Source: Streptomyces sp. MBT65
GTDB lineage: Bacteria > Actinomycetota > Actinomycetes > Streptomycetales > Streptomycetaceae
NCBI RefSeq assembly: GCF_016612545.1
Contig: NZ_JAENRY010000091.1
Location: 1 to 59,916, forward strand
Direction: 5' to 3'
Length of the DNA stretch: 59,916 bases
Shown here: in pieces, positions 7,718 to 15,759 of the stretch
How positions within the stretch are numbered: the first letter of the stretch is position 1
How the letters are laid out: the number at the start of each line of letters is the position of its first letter
Position numbers and translations under genes: made by a program
The notes under the pieces: model-generated
Told to the model about the DNA's origin: nothing
Seen by the model: the letters and a program-made list of their open reading frames with translations, nothing else
Databases searched by the model: none

Positions 7718-9099
7718 TGATCGACCACCTTGTAGCCCTGGGTCTTTGCCTCGCCGGCGATCTCCTGCTGCCAGGCGGGCAGCGTCTCGGTCAGGCTCTT
7801 CCCGGCGGTCAGCGCCGGCAGGACGACGCTGGACCAGGCGGTGGAGTCCGAGAACCTGGTGTTCGACCAGCCGGTCCACACCTCGTTCGCGGCCTGCTCG
7901 AACGGCCCGCTCACGTCATTGGCGAAGTAGTCCTTGTTGGCCGGGTTCGCCAGCCAGGCCTTCGCCGCCTGCGTGTACGCCGGGTAGGTGGGCGCGGTGG
8001 CCTGGTTCGCGTCGGAGGTGGTCAGCCAAGTGACCAGATCCGAGGACGCCTTGAGGTTGGCGCTGTGCGAGGACACCATCCACACACCGCCGCCTACGTT
8101 GCCCGTGGCGGCCGTGCTCTCGCCCTGCCAGGTCAGTGGGGGCGCGGCGGCGATCTGCTTGGCCGGGGTCTTGAAACCGGCCTTGAACAGATACTGGCCG
8201 TACCACGAAGGGCCGTACGCCATAAGGACCTTGGAGCCGCTGTCCTTCGCGAAGCCCTGGCTGAAGAAGCCCTGGGTGGCGATGGCCTTCGCGCTGATCA
8301 GGTTGTCCAGCAGCGTCGCCATCCGCGTGCACTTCGGGTCTGCCAGGTCGGTGCGCAGGGTGTCCGGCTTCACCAGGTCGAACGCGGGGCACTGGCCCGA
8401 CCAGAAGTACGACTCATGGGAGTTGGTGTCGCCGGCCGAGCCGACCAGATAGCCCGGGTGCTCCTTGGCGACCTTCTTGCCGAGGGCCTCGTACTCCTGC
8501 CATGTCGCGGGGACTTGGTAACCCCACTTGTCCATGAGGGACTTGTTGTACCAGAGGAGGACCTGCGCGATGTCATTGCGCATGCAGTAGGTGTGGCCGT
8601 TGAACTGACAGGGCGTCAGGGAGCCCTTGGCGAAGCCGTCGAGGGTGGCTTGCGGTACGAGCTTCTCGTCCAGGGGCGCGGCGAAGGGCTGCGCGCCGGG
8701 CTTGGTGGCCTCCGACGCCCAGGTCACGTCGGTCGGGGTGCCGAACACCACGTCCGGCCAGCCGCTGCCGGTCCGGTCGAAGAGCTGCACCTTCGACTGG
8801 AGATAGGTCGAACCGTCGGCGCCGCCGTCGTACGTGACGATCTTCATCTTCACGTCGGGGTGCGACTTCTGGTAGGCCTGCACCGACGGCAGCCGGGTCG
8901 AGTCGGCCCACACCGTTATCTGCGAACCCGCCTTCTGCGCGGCCGGCTTGAACGCCGACGTGCCGGAGGAGGACGGGGTGGTGGTGTCGGCGCTGGCGCA
9001 ACCGGCCAGGGCGGCCGCGGTGGCCAGGGACAGCGTGACTGCCGCCGCGCGGAGCAGCGAGTGCCGCCGGCCGGTTCTAGGAGATCGGGAAGACTCCAT
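7714..9099 (-). CDS. Extracellular sugar-binding lipoprotein of ABC importer (locus A)
   Basis: Solute-binding protein of 461 residues, family 1-like (MalE/UgpB class). It has an Arg-rich N-terminus, a hydrophobic core and the lipobox ALAGC, so the mature protein is lipid-anchored on the outer face of the membrane. The mature N-terminus follows a Ser/Thr linker and begins QITVWADSTRLPSV. Start ATG at 9099; the Shine-Dalgarno is weak (AGGCAAG). It lies 32 bp downstream of the enolase-superfamily gene and overlaps the next permease. It is homologous over its full length to the binding protein at 50626-51987, sharing VDSTRL, HPDVK, IVTYDG, YLQ-KVQLF-RTG-GWPDVVF, LLWYN and FKTPAKQIAAAP. The ligand is probably an oligosaccharide or deoxysugar glycoside. 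Confidence 0.93.
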   Translation of the reverse strand: MESSRSPRTGRRHSLLRAAAVTLSLATAAALAGCASADTTTPSSSGTSAFKPAAQKAGSQITVWADSTRLPSVQAYQKSHPDVKMKIVTYDGGADGSTYLQSKVQLFDRTGSGWPDVVFGTPTDVTWASEATKPGAQPFAAPLDEKLVPQATLDGFAKGSLTPCQFNGHTYCMRNDIAQVLLWYNKSLMDKWGYQVPATWQEYEALGKKVAKEHPGYLVGSAGDTNSHESYFWSGQCPAFDLVKPDTLRTDLADPKCTRMATLLDNLISAKAIATQGFFSQGFAKDSGSKVLMAYGPSWYGQYLFKAGFKTPAKQIAAAPPLTWQGESTAATGNVGGGVWMVSSHSANLKASSDLVTWLTTSDANQATAPTYPAYTQAAKAWLANPANKDYFANDVSGPFEQAANEVWTGWSNTRFSDSTAWSSVVLPALTAGKSLTETLPAWQQEIAGEAKTQGYKVVDQ

Positions 9100-9131
9100 C
9101 GTCTTGCCTTGCCTTTCTGTTCTTGCGCCGC

Positions 9132-10229
9132 TCAGCGCGGTTGCTCGACGAACGGCAGGAGGTGGCCGCCGTAGCCGAAACCGAGGGGGAGGGCGATGCC
9201 GGGCCCCGTGGGGGCGTGCACCAGGCCCTGGTCGTCCACGTGGCGCTCTCGGACGACGTTCACCGAGGTCACCAGGGACTCGTAGTAGGTGGTGTTGGAG
9301 ATGGCCATGCACAGGTGGTGGTTGGGGATGTCCGAACCGTGCACCTCGGCCCGCAGCCGGTAGGCGTCGGCGAGATGCGCGGTGCGCATGGCGCCGGTGA
9401 TGCCGCCCCGGAGGGTGGTGCCGGCCCGGACACCGAAGGTGGCGGCACCGGACCGGATGAAGTCCGCCGCGTTCATGTGCGCGCCGTCGGAGGTCTCCGC
9501 CACCAGCAGCGGTACGTCGACGGTCTCGGCGAGCCGTTGGTAGGCCGAGATGCTGAACTCGCGGATCGGCTCCTCGTACCAGAGGTAGTCGGCCTCGGAG
9601 AGCGCCCGCCCCAGCCGGATCGCGTCCGGCAGGTCGAAGCCGGCCGAACCGTCGTACATGAGCGGGACCTCGGGACCGACGTGCTCGCGCAGGGCCAGGC
9701 ACAGTTCCGCGTCACGGCGGGCGTCGCCCCAGGCGTGCAGTTTGATGCCGCGATACCCCAGGGCCAGGCACTGGTCCGCCACGTCGAGGAACTCCGCGAT
9801 GCTGGAGAACGTCGAGGTCGAGGCGTAGGCGGGGATGGTGTCACGGAAACCGCCGAGCAGGCGCCAGACCGGTTCGCCGTGGTAGCGGCCGGCCAGGTCC
9901 CACAGGGCGATGTCGATCAACCCCAGGGTGGGGAGCGGGAGTTCGTGGATACGGTCCAGCTCCCACACCCGGTGCCACAGCCACTCCCGCTGGAACGGGT
10001 CGGCGCCGACCAGTTCCTCGCGGAAGACCCGGTCCACCAGGTCCCGCAGGACGACGTGGGCGCCGGGGCGGGCGAACAGTGCGACGCCCTCGGCCCCCTC
10101 GTCCGTCCCGATGTGCAGGACCGCGCCGTCGCCCACCGGAGCGCTGCCGCTCAGCCCGTCACGCCAGTGGAAGGGCGGACTGGCTGCCGGAACATCGATC
10201 CGGTGTACTTCGACATGGGTGATCTTCAT
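9132..10229 (-). CDS. Enolase-superfamily sugar acid dehydratase/cycloisomerase (mandelate racemase subgroup)
   Basis: A 365-residue cytosolic enzyme of the mandelate racemase / muconate lactonising superfamily, which abstracts a proton alpha to a carboxylate using Mg2+. An N-terminal capping domain (about 1-125) is followed by a TIM barrel. Visible active-site elements are K-x-H in GIKLHAWG, metal ligands Asp in LMYDGSAG, Glu in WYEEP and Glu in VAETSDG, and the general base His in AEVHGSD. The family suggests dehydration or cyclisation of an aldonate such as L-fuconate, L-rhamnonate or an anhydro-sugar acid; the 365-residue length is shorter than classical L-fuconate dehydratases (about 440), so the assignment stays generic. 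Start ATG at 10229. It follows the beta-helix gene by 52 bp. Confidence 0.85.
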   Translation of the reverse strand: MKITHVEVHRIDVPAASPPFHWRDGLSGSAPVGDGAVLHIGTDEGAEGVALFARPGAHVVLRDLVDRVFREELVGADPFQREWLWHRVWELDRIHELPLPTLGLIDIALWDLAGRYHGEPVWRLLGGFRDTIPAYASTSTFSSIAEFLDVADQCLALGYRGIKLHAWGDARRDAELCLALREHVGPEVPLMYDGSAGFDLPDAIRLGRALSEADYLWYEEPIREFSISAYQRLAETVDVPLLVAETSDGAHMNAADFIRSGAATFGVRAGTTLRGGITGAMRTAHLADAYRLRAEVHGSDIPNHHLCMAISNTTYYESLVTSVNVVRERHVDDQGLVHAPTGPGIALPLGFGYGGHLLPFVEQPR

Positions 10230-10252
10230 CCTGGCTTTCGTCTTCTGTAGGG

Positions 10253-10260
10253 AAACGTTT
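10253..10260. promoter_or_regulatory. AAACGTTT palindrome upstream of the dehydratase gene
   Basis: The 52-bp gap between the beta-helix gene and the dehydratase gene contains the 8-bp palindrome AAACGTTT within GGAAACGTTTTGGC. It resembles the core of LacI-family operators. It may mark an internal promoter for the transport half of locus A, but a short palindrome of this kind can arise by chance. Confidence 0.3.
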
Positions 10261-10281
10261 TGGCTGGGAAGCGGGCGGGGC

Positions 10282-13200
10282 TCAGAAGCCGCCGTACGCC
10301 TGGAGCGCGTAGATGCTTCCGCCGTTGCCGCTGGAACCGTTGACGGTCAGGCGCAGATAGCGCGCGGTGACCGGGGTGTCGGCGAAGGCATAGTTGGTCC
10401 GCGCCGTGGTGTTCGTGGCGGTGTGGTCCTCGAACGTCGACCAGTTCTGGCCGTCGGTGGAGTACTCCAGGCGGTACTTGTAGCCGCTCGGCAACTCGAA
10501 GGTGGTGACCACGGTGGAGACGGCGGTGTCCTTGCCGAGGTCGACCTGGAGCCAGGACGGGTCGGGCAGTCCCAGGCCCTGCGCCCAGCGGGTCGACAGA
10601 TCGCCGTCGACCGCCTTCGCCGGGGCGTAGCCGTCCGACGCGGAGGACGCGGTCGCCGTCTTGTTCAGGGCCAGGTCGTTGTCGGCCGGCGTGGTGACGA
10701 CGGCCGCCTTGCTCGGGTCGGACGTGTTCAGCGCCTCGTCGCGTGCCACCACGGTGAAGGAGTACTGCGTATTGGCGGTCAGACCGGAGACCCGCAGCGT
10801 GGTGGCGTCCGTGACACCGATCCGCTTGCCGTCCTGGTAGACGACGTAACTGGTCACGCCGGTGTTGTCAGTGGCCGCGGGCCAGTTGACGTCCACCAGG
10901 CTGGGCAGCAGCGACTTGACCGTGGGCTGTCCCGGAGCCGTCGGGGCCGTGTGGTCCGTGACGGTCCTCGGGGTGCCGTAGACCTGGAAGTCGTAGATGC
11001 TGCCGCCGTTCCAGTTGGAGCCGGTGACGGTCAGTCGGACGAAGCGGCCCGCGACCGGGGTGTCCGTGTGGACGTAGTCGGTCGCCGTCGTGGTGTTCGC
11101 GGCGGTGCGGTCCGCGAGGGTCTTCCAGTGGACCTCGTCGGGGGAGACCTCGATGCGGTACTTGTATCCGCTCGCCTTCTCGAAGGTCGTGATCGCGCCG
11201 TTCACGTCGTACGACGCACCCAGATCGACCTGGATCCAGGACGGGTCGGGCAGGCCGAGGCCCTGCGCCCAGCGGGTGGAGAGGTCGCCGTCGACCGCCT
11301 TTTCCGGGGTGTTGGCCTCGGAGTACGACGAGGCGGTGATCGGCTTCTTCAGCGCGAGGTCGGAGCCGGACGGCATGGTGACCTTGAGCGGCTGGCTGGG
11401 CTGGGACTCGTTGCCGGCGGCGTCACGGGCGGTGATCGTGAAGGTGTACGACTTTCCGGCGGTCAGGCCCGGGAGGCGCACCGAGTTGGTGCCCGTGGCG
11501 CTGACCAGCTTGCCGTCGCGGTGGACGGAGTAACCGGTGACGGCGGTGTCGTCGGTGGACGCGGCCCAGGTGAGGTCCGCGATCGTCGGGAAGTCGGTGA
11601 CCGCGCTCGGAGTGCCGGGCCTGCTGGGCGACTTGTGGTCGGTGACGGCCGGGCCCGGGTCGAGGTGGCGGTAACTCGCTTGCAGACCCGCGTTGTTGAC
11701 GATGGAGGCCGGCAGTTGGGCGCAGGAACCCACGGTGGTGTTGCCGCTGATGGTGCTGCCCGTGCTGTTGGCCTGGGTGGAGAAGGCGGGCTGGGTGGTG
11801 TAGTTGCCGGTGGCGTCGATGTCCATGCCGTGGTTGAGGAACAGCCACTGGTAGGCGACGTCGCACAGGGCGTTGCCGGTGTTCGTCCAGTACCGGCTGC
11901 CCTCGTCGTGGTAGATCGCGCCGTAGGCGGGTGGCGGGGTGCCGTGGATGTAGTTGCCGGACACCACACCGCCGGGGTTGGAGCTCAGCGTGTAGATGGC
12001 GCCGCCGTCGGCCTGCGACTTCATGATGTCGTAGATCTCGTTGTCCGTGACCTTGGTGTCGCGGCTGGTCGTGGGGGTGTCCCAGATCGGAACGCCCAGA
12101 TTCCCGGGGTAGTTGGTGTCGCCGCCCTGGTCGGTGAGGCCCCAGCCCCAGCCGACGGAGATGCCGGTGTAGGGCAGGTCGTAGACCTTGTTGTGGGTGA
12201 TCGTGGTGTGGTCGGTGTAGCCGGCCAGGATGCCGATGGAGCCGTTGTACTGGTCGGCGACCTTGGTGACCACGTTGTTGGCGACCTGGGTGTCCTTGGT
12301 GATGTCCCGGGGGTCGTCGGGGTGGGCGTCGATCACGTCGACCCCGCCGATCTGGATGCCGGTGGCGGCGATCTGGCGGAAGACGTTGCCCGTGATGTCG
12401 GTGCCCTGCGTGCCGGTGTTCAAGTTCAGCCCGACCGCGCCGAGATGGGTGAAGGTGTTGCCCTCGAAGCCGATCCCGTGGCCGTAGTTGACGTTGACGG
12501 CACCTGGCGTCTTCTGCCACTTCAGACGGGTCGCGTCGAAGGTGGGGTCGTTGCCGACCATCCGGAAACCGGCCTGGCCCTCGATGAGGCCCTCGGACGA
12601 ACTGGGCGCGAGCCAGGTGGAGTAGGAGAAGGTGATGCCCTGGAAGGACACATGGTTGACCGGGGCGGTCCGGGTGCCGTTGAGGTCCACCAGGTCCTGC
12701 ACCTGCGGCACGGTCACGGTCGAAGTGGACAGGTTCTGGCCGGACTTGGGCATGTAGTAGATCTCGCCCGCGCCCTTGTCCAGATACCACTCACCGGGTG
12801 TGTCCAGCAGCTCGCGGGCGTTCTCCAGCCAGGTCGGGTTCTGGATCTCCTGGCCCTGCTGGAGATGCGCGTTGTGCCAACAGGGCTGCTGCATCGTCAT
12901 CTTGAAGTCGGCGATCGACTGCACGGGGCAGCGCATCAGCTTCCAGCCCCAGGAGCTGACGACCTCCAGGTCCGAGGGACGCTTGTAGGAGTTGAGCGAG
13001 GAGTCGGTGAAGGCGTAGCCGGTCGACGTCTGGCTGAAGCCGGCGAGGTTCTTGCCGCTGCGCGCCCGGGTCTCCAACTCGCCGTCCACATACAGCTGGC
13101 GGGTGTCGATGTCACCCACCTTGGCCTTGTAGACCTGTCCCGTGCTGTCGGCCGGAACCCAGCCGGTTATCTGCTTGCCCCCGCTGATCACCGGGTGCGC

Positions 13201-13581
13201 GCCGGGGGCGGCCTCGTAGAAGATCCGGTGTCCGTTGGTGCCGGAGTCCCGGGCGGTCAGGGCGAACGTACGGCTGAGCTGGTAGGTGCCGGACAGCAGC
13301 CGGACATGGATGTCGCCCTTGGCCTTCTGCTTGACGTCGCGTACGTGGTCCCGCGCGTGGTCGAGGGTCTTGAAGGGGTGTGCGGCGGTGCCCGAGCCCG
13401 CGTCCCGGCCGGTCGGGGAGACATAGACATTGAGGTCCGGCGGCGGGGAAGCGGCCTGGGCCGGCACGGCGTTCAGCAGGGCGGCTGCCATCGCGGTCAC
13501 CGAGAGGGCGGCCGTGAAGGCGGAGCTGGATCTTCTGCGCAGCGGCACGAAGGCGCCCCTGCGCGCAGACGGATGAGACAC
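10282..13581 (-). CDS. Secreted right-handed beta-helix CAZyme (GH141-like) with two FN3-discoidin modules
   Basis: A 1099-residue secreted protein. Signal peptide about residues 1-43 (Arg-rich start, Ala-rich core, AQA cleavage). Residues about 50-620 form a parallel beta-helix opening with LNVYVSPTGRDAGSGT and containing many N-x-V/I-x-G coils (GNTFTHLG, GNVFRQIA, HNKVYDL, DNEIYDI, GNYIHG); the layout resembles GH141 enzymes (alpha-L-fucosidase and xylanase activities are known). Then come FN3 (about 640-720), F5/8 type C (about 725-865), a second FN3 and a second F5/8 type C. The two FN3-discoidin units are copies 684 bp apart. Start is GTG at 13581 with a weak ribosome site. First structural gene of locus A after the regulator. 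The catalytic residues cannot be named with confidence. Confidence 0.85.
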   Translation of the reverse strand: MSHPSARRGAFVPLRRRSSSAFTAALSVTAMAAALLNAVPAQAASPPPDLNVYVSPTGRDAGSGTAAHPFKTLDHARDHVRDVKQKAKGDIHVRLLSGTYQLSRTFALTARDSGTNGHRIFYEAAPGAHPVISGGKQITGWVPADSTGQVYKAKVGDIDTRQLYVDGELETRARSGKNLAGFSQTSTGYAFTDSSLNSYKRPSDLEVVSSWGWKLMRCPVQSIADFKMTMQQPCWHNAHLQQGQEIQNPTWLENARELLDTPGEWYLDKGAGEIYYMPKSGQNLSTSTVTVPQVQDLVDLNGTRTAPVNHVSFQGITFSYSTWLAPSSSEGLIEGQAGFRMVGNDPTFDATRLKWQKTPGAVNVNYGHGIGFEGNTFTHLGAVGLNLNTGTQGTDITGNVFRQIAATGIQIGGVDVIDAHPDDPRDITKDTQVANNVVTKVADQYNGSIGILAGYTDHTTITHNKVYDLPYTGISVGWGWGLTDQGGDTNYPGNLGVPIWDTPTTSRDTKVTDNEIYDIMKSQADGGAIYTLSSNPGGVVSGNYIHGTPPPAYGAIYHDEGSRYWTNTGNALCDVAYQWLFLNHGMDIDATGNYTTQPAFSTQANSTGSTISGNTTVGSCAQLPASIVNNAGLQASYRHLDPGPAVTDHKSPSRPGTPSAVTDFPTIADLTWAASTDDTAVTGYSVHRDGKLVSATGTNSVRLPGLTAGKSYTFTITARDAAGNESQPSQPLKVTMPSGSDLALKKPITASSYSEANTPEKAVDGDLSTRWAQGLGLPDPSWIQVDLGASYDVNGAITTFEKASGYKYRIEVSPDEVHWKTLADRTAANTTTATDYVHTDTPVAGRFVRLTVTGSNWNGGSIYDFQVYGTPRTVTDHTAPTAPGQPTVKSLLPSLVDVNWPAATDNTGVTSYVVYQDGKRIGVTDATTLRVSGLTANTQYSFTVVARDEALNTSDPSKAAVVTTPADNDLALNKTATASSASDGYAPAKAVDGDLSTRWAQGLGLPDPSWLQVDLGKDTAVSTVVTTFELPSGYKYRLEYSTDGQNWSTFEDHTATNTTARTNYAFADTPVTARYLRLTVNGSSGNGGSIYALQAYGGF

Positions 13582-13615
13582 ACGTATCCAATCGCCTGAG
13601 GGAGGTTGATACCTG

Positions 13616-13642
13616 CAAGTCCCGGTCGTCCACCGGGACTTG
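13616..13642. terminator. 11-bp stem hairpin between gntR and the beta-helix gene
   Basis: CAAGTCCCGGT (13616-13626) and ACCGGGACTTG (13632-13642) pair perfectly around a five-base loop. It sits 35 bp before the beta-helix start in the direction of transcription, so it could attenuate readthrough from the regulator gene or act as a leader element. No T tract follows. Confidence 0.55.
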
Positions 13643-13666
13643 AGGGCGTCGGGCGACCCGATCGCC

Positions 13667-13678
13667 GTGCCGTGGCAC
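13667..13678. promoter_or_regulatory. GTGCC-GT-GGCAC dyad, candidate GntR operator (locus A, second site)
   Basis: Five-base arms GTGCC and GGCAC around GT, lying between the gntR stop and the beta-helix start. The same arms with a slightly longer core occur upstream of the paralogous regulator in locus B (52157-52170). Confidence 0.45.
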
Positions 13679-13696
13679 CTGCGGGGTCGGCCGGTG

Positions 13697-14458
13697 CTAC
13701 GAGGCCGGGGTCTCCGGGGAGGGCGCTTGGGCCCCGGGACTGAACAGCCGGTCGCGAATCTTGTTCTCGAACTGGCTCTGGGTGGTGGCGATGTGCTCCA
13801 CCATCAGCTGCTCGGCGAGATCGGCCGCCCCCGCGGCGACCGCCTCCGCTATGGCCACATGCTGATGTGCGGCGACTTCCAGCGATCCCGGCACATCACC
13901 GTGGAAGAGCAGTACGTCGGACTGGGCGGCCAGGCGCCGCACACCGGCGACGCTCGCCCTCAGGAACACGTTGTGCGAGGCGGCGCCCACCGCGTCGTGG
14001 AACGCGGCGTCCGCCTTGGCGAAGGTGTCGACGTCGTTCATCGTGGCCGCGGTCAGTGAACTCTCCGCGCTCTCCCGTATGGCCCGGACCTCGATCGGGG
14101 TGGCATGGGAGGCCGCACGGCGTGCCGTCTCCGACTCGATCACCTTGCGGTAGTCCAGCAGCATCCGGACGTCTTCCATGCCGGTCGGCCGGAAGTGCGA
14201 GAGCTCGTCGTCCAGCAGCCCGCCGACCGAGGCGGCGACGAAGATGCCCGCGCCGCGCCGCACTTGGAGCCGGCCGATGGCGGCCAGCACCTTCACGGCC
14301 TCGCGGGTGACGTTGCGGGACGCTCCCAGGATCTCGGCCAGGCCCTGTTCGGTGGGGAGGCGGTCGCCGGGCCGCAGGTTCTGCTGGGCGATGTACTCCA
14401 GCAGTTGCTCCGCGACCAGCTCATATCCCGGACGGTAGGCCGGTGTTGAGTCGCCCAA
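13697..14458 (-). CDS. FadR-type GntR transcriptional regulator of locus A
   Basis: A 253-residue regulator: N-terminal winged helix (about residues 10-75; YRPGYELVAEQLLEYI, LRPGDRLPTEQGLAE, SRNVTREAVKVLAAIGRLQVRRGAGIFV) and a C-terminal helical FCD ligand-binding domain (about 95-235) with His and Asp residues typical of a metal site (AFHDAVGAASHN, QHVAIAEAV). The start is TTG at 14458 with AGGGGA upstream; no later start retains the winged helix. It heads locus A in the same direction as the beta-helix gene and is divergent from the aldo/keto reductase. It is paralogous to the regulator at 52309-53025 (shared RPGYELVAE, PGDRLPTE, REAVK, FRPT). It probably represses the operon and itself until a sugar or sugar acid binds. 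Confidence 0.9.
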   Translation of the reverse strand: MGDSTPAYRPGYELVAEQLLEYIAQQNLRPGDRLPTEQGLAEILGASRNVTREAVKVLAAIGRLQVRRGAGIFVAASVGGLLDDELSHFRPTGMEDVRMLLDYRKVIESETARRAASHATPIEVRAIRESAESSLTAATMNDVDTFAKADAAFHDAVGAASHNVFLRASVAGVRRLAAQSDVLLFHGDVPGSLEVAAHQHVAIAEAVAAGAADLAEQLMVEHIATTQSQFENKIRDRLFSPGAQAPSPETPAS

Positions 14459-14482
14459 GGCGAGTCCCCTCTTGCTTCACGG

Positions 14483-14554
14483 ATGAATCAGGTTCATTTT
14501 CCGTGGCCAATATGGCACTGCGGCTGTGAGTTGGGAAGAGATCGGACGGATCTC
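14483..14554. promoter_or_regulatory. Cluster of dyads in the gntR / aldo-keto reductase spacer
   Basis: Three dyads lie within 72 bp of this divergent spacer: ATGAA-N5-TTCAT (14483-14497), GCCA-ATA-TGGC followed by AC (14506-14518), and GAGATC-N5-GATCTC (14538-14554). The middle one matches the TGGCACTG found beside the dyad in locus B. The rest of the 248-bp spacer (14459-14706) shows no further gene. Confidence 0.5.
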
Positions 14555-14706
14555 GACGGGAAGCCGTGTTGAGATCCTGATAAAAAGCCATGAACTACGC
14601 ATTACCCTCCGGGTGTTGCGTGAAATGGATCCCATCCTTAAGGTCCTGCCTGCCAGATGAAGCAGATCCTTCCCTATGCGGCGCGGGCCGTGGAAGCGGG
14701 AACGTC

Positions 14707-15678
14707 GTGAGGGCACGCCCACTCGGTCGGACGAGCGTCCAGGTCAGCACGCTGGGATTCGGTGCCGCTCCCATCGGCAACCTCCACAGTGCGATCGACG
14801 ACGAGCAGGCACGGGCCACCCTCGATGCCGCGTGGGACGTGGGGGTGCGCTACTTCGACACCGCCCCGCACTACGGCCTCGGACTGTCCGAACGGCGGCT
14901 CGGCGCTGCCCTCGCCCACCGGCGACGCGCGGAGTTCACCGTCTCCACCAAGGTCGGCCGACTGCTGGAACCCCACCCGGCACCCACCGGATCCGACCTC
15001 ACGGCAGGTGGCTTCGCCGTACCGGACACGCTGGTCCGCCGCCCCGACTACTCACGCGACGGCGTACTGCGCAGCCTGGAAGGCAGCCTGGACCGCCTGC
15101 GGTTGGGCCATGTGGACATCGTGTACGTCCATGATCCCGACGATCACCTGGACGCCGCCCTCGACCACGCCCTGCCGGCGTTGACGGCCCTGCGCGACCA
15201 AGGTGTCATCGGTGCCGTCGGCGTCGGGATGAACACGGTCGCCCCGCTGCTGCGCGTCGTCGCGGAGGCGGACGTCGACGCCGTGATGGTGGCCGGGCGG
15301 TGGACCCTGCTCGACCGCACCGCCCGCCCTCTGCTGGACGCGTGCGCCGGACGCGGGGTCGCGGTGGTGGCCGCCGCCCCGTTCAACTCCGGCCTGCTGA
15401 GCCGCACTTACCCCGAGAGCGACGCCACCTTCGACTACGGCCCCGTACCGGATTCGGCACTGCGTCGCGCCCGGCTCCTCGCCGAGGTGTCCGCCCGGCA
15501 CGGCACCGTACTCCCGCACGCCGCCCTGCGGTTTCCGCTGCGGGATCCCGGTGTGGCCTGTGTGGTCGCGGGTTTCCGCACCCCTGATGAGGTCGGGTCC
15601 GCTGCGCGCTGGGCCGACGTCGACCTGACCGGGGAGGCGTGGGCGGACCTCGACGCGGCGGCTACGAAACCGAACTGA
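14707..15678 (+). CDS. Aldo/keto reductase, D-threo-aldose (L-fucose) 1-dehydrogenase type
   Basis: A 323-residue cytosolic NAD(P)-dependent TIM-barrel oxidoreductase. The sequence follows the D-threo-aldose 1-dehydrogenase / L-fucose dehydrogenase group closely: RPLGRTSVQVSTLGFG at the start, the Asp and Tyr of the tetrad in VRYFDTAPHYGLGLSERRLG, Lys in VSTKVGRLL, and His in DIVYVHDPDDH. This group oxidises L-fucose and related sugars at C1 to the lactone. The start is GTG at 14707 because homology begins there; earlier in-frame codons encode no conserved sequence. It is divergent from the GntR gene and probably shares its control. Together with the dehydratase at 9132 it suggests a non-phosphorylative deoxysugar route. 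A four-copy 15-bp repeat begins at its stop codon. Confidence 0.88.
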   Translation: MRARPLGRTSVQVSTLGFGAAPIGNLHSAIDDEQARATLDAAWDVGVRYFDTAPHYGLGLSERRLGAALAHRRRAEFTVSTKVGRLLEPHPAPTGSDLTAGGFAVPDTLVRRPDYSRDGVLRSLEGSLDRLRLGHVDIVYVHDPDDHLDAALDHALPALTALRDQGVIGAVGVGMNTVAPLLRVVAEADVDAVMVAGRWTLLDRTARPLLDACAGRGVAVVAAAPFNSGLLSRTYPESDATFDYGPVPDSALRRARLLAEVSARHGTVLPHAALRFPLRDPGVACVVAGFRTPDEVGSAARWADVDLTGEAWADLDAAATKPN

Positions 15679-15731
15679 ACGTCTGTGAACTGAACGTATC
15701 TGAACTGAACGTCTATGAACTGACCGTCTCG
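15672..15731. repeat. Four tandem copies of a 15-bp repeat overlapping a stop codon
   Basis: Units of form GAACTGAACGTCTRT start at 15672, 15687, 15702 and 15717; the fourth is diverged. The first unit contains the TGA stop of the aldo/keto reductase. The array lies in the 81-bp gap before the convergent tetR gene and could be a slippage-prone minisatellite. Confidence 0.85.
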
Positions 15732-15759
15732 TTCAACGCGTTTCCCAAGATGGTGAGGG

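Noticed and set aside
9910..13599. 1229-codon plus-strand open frame antisense to the locus A beta-helix gene
   Set aside because: It is a high-GC shadow of a gene with clear signal peptide and domains on the other strand; its own translation is Val/Gly/Arg-rich and matches no family.
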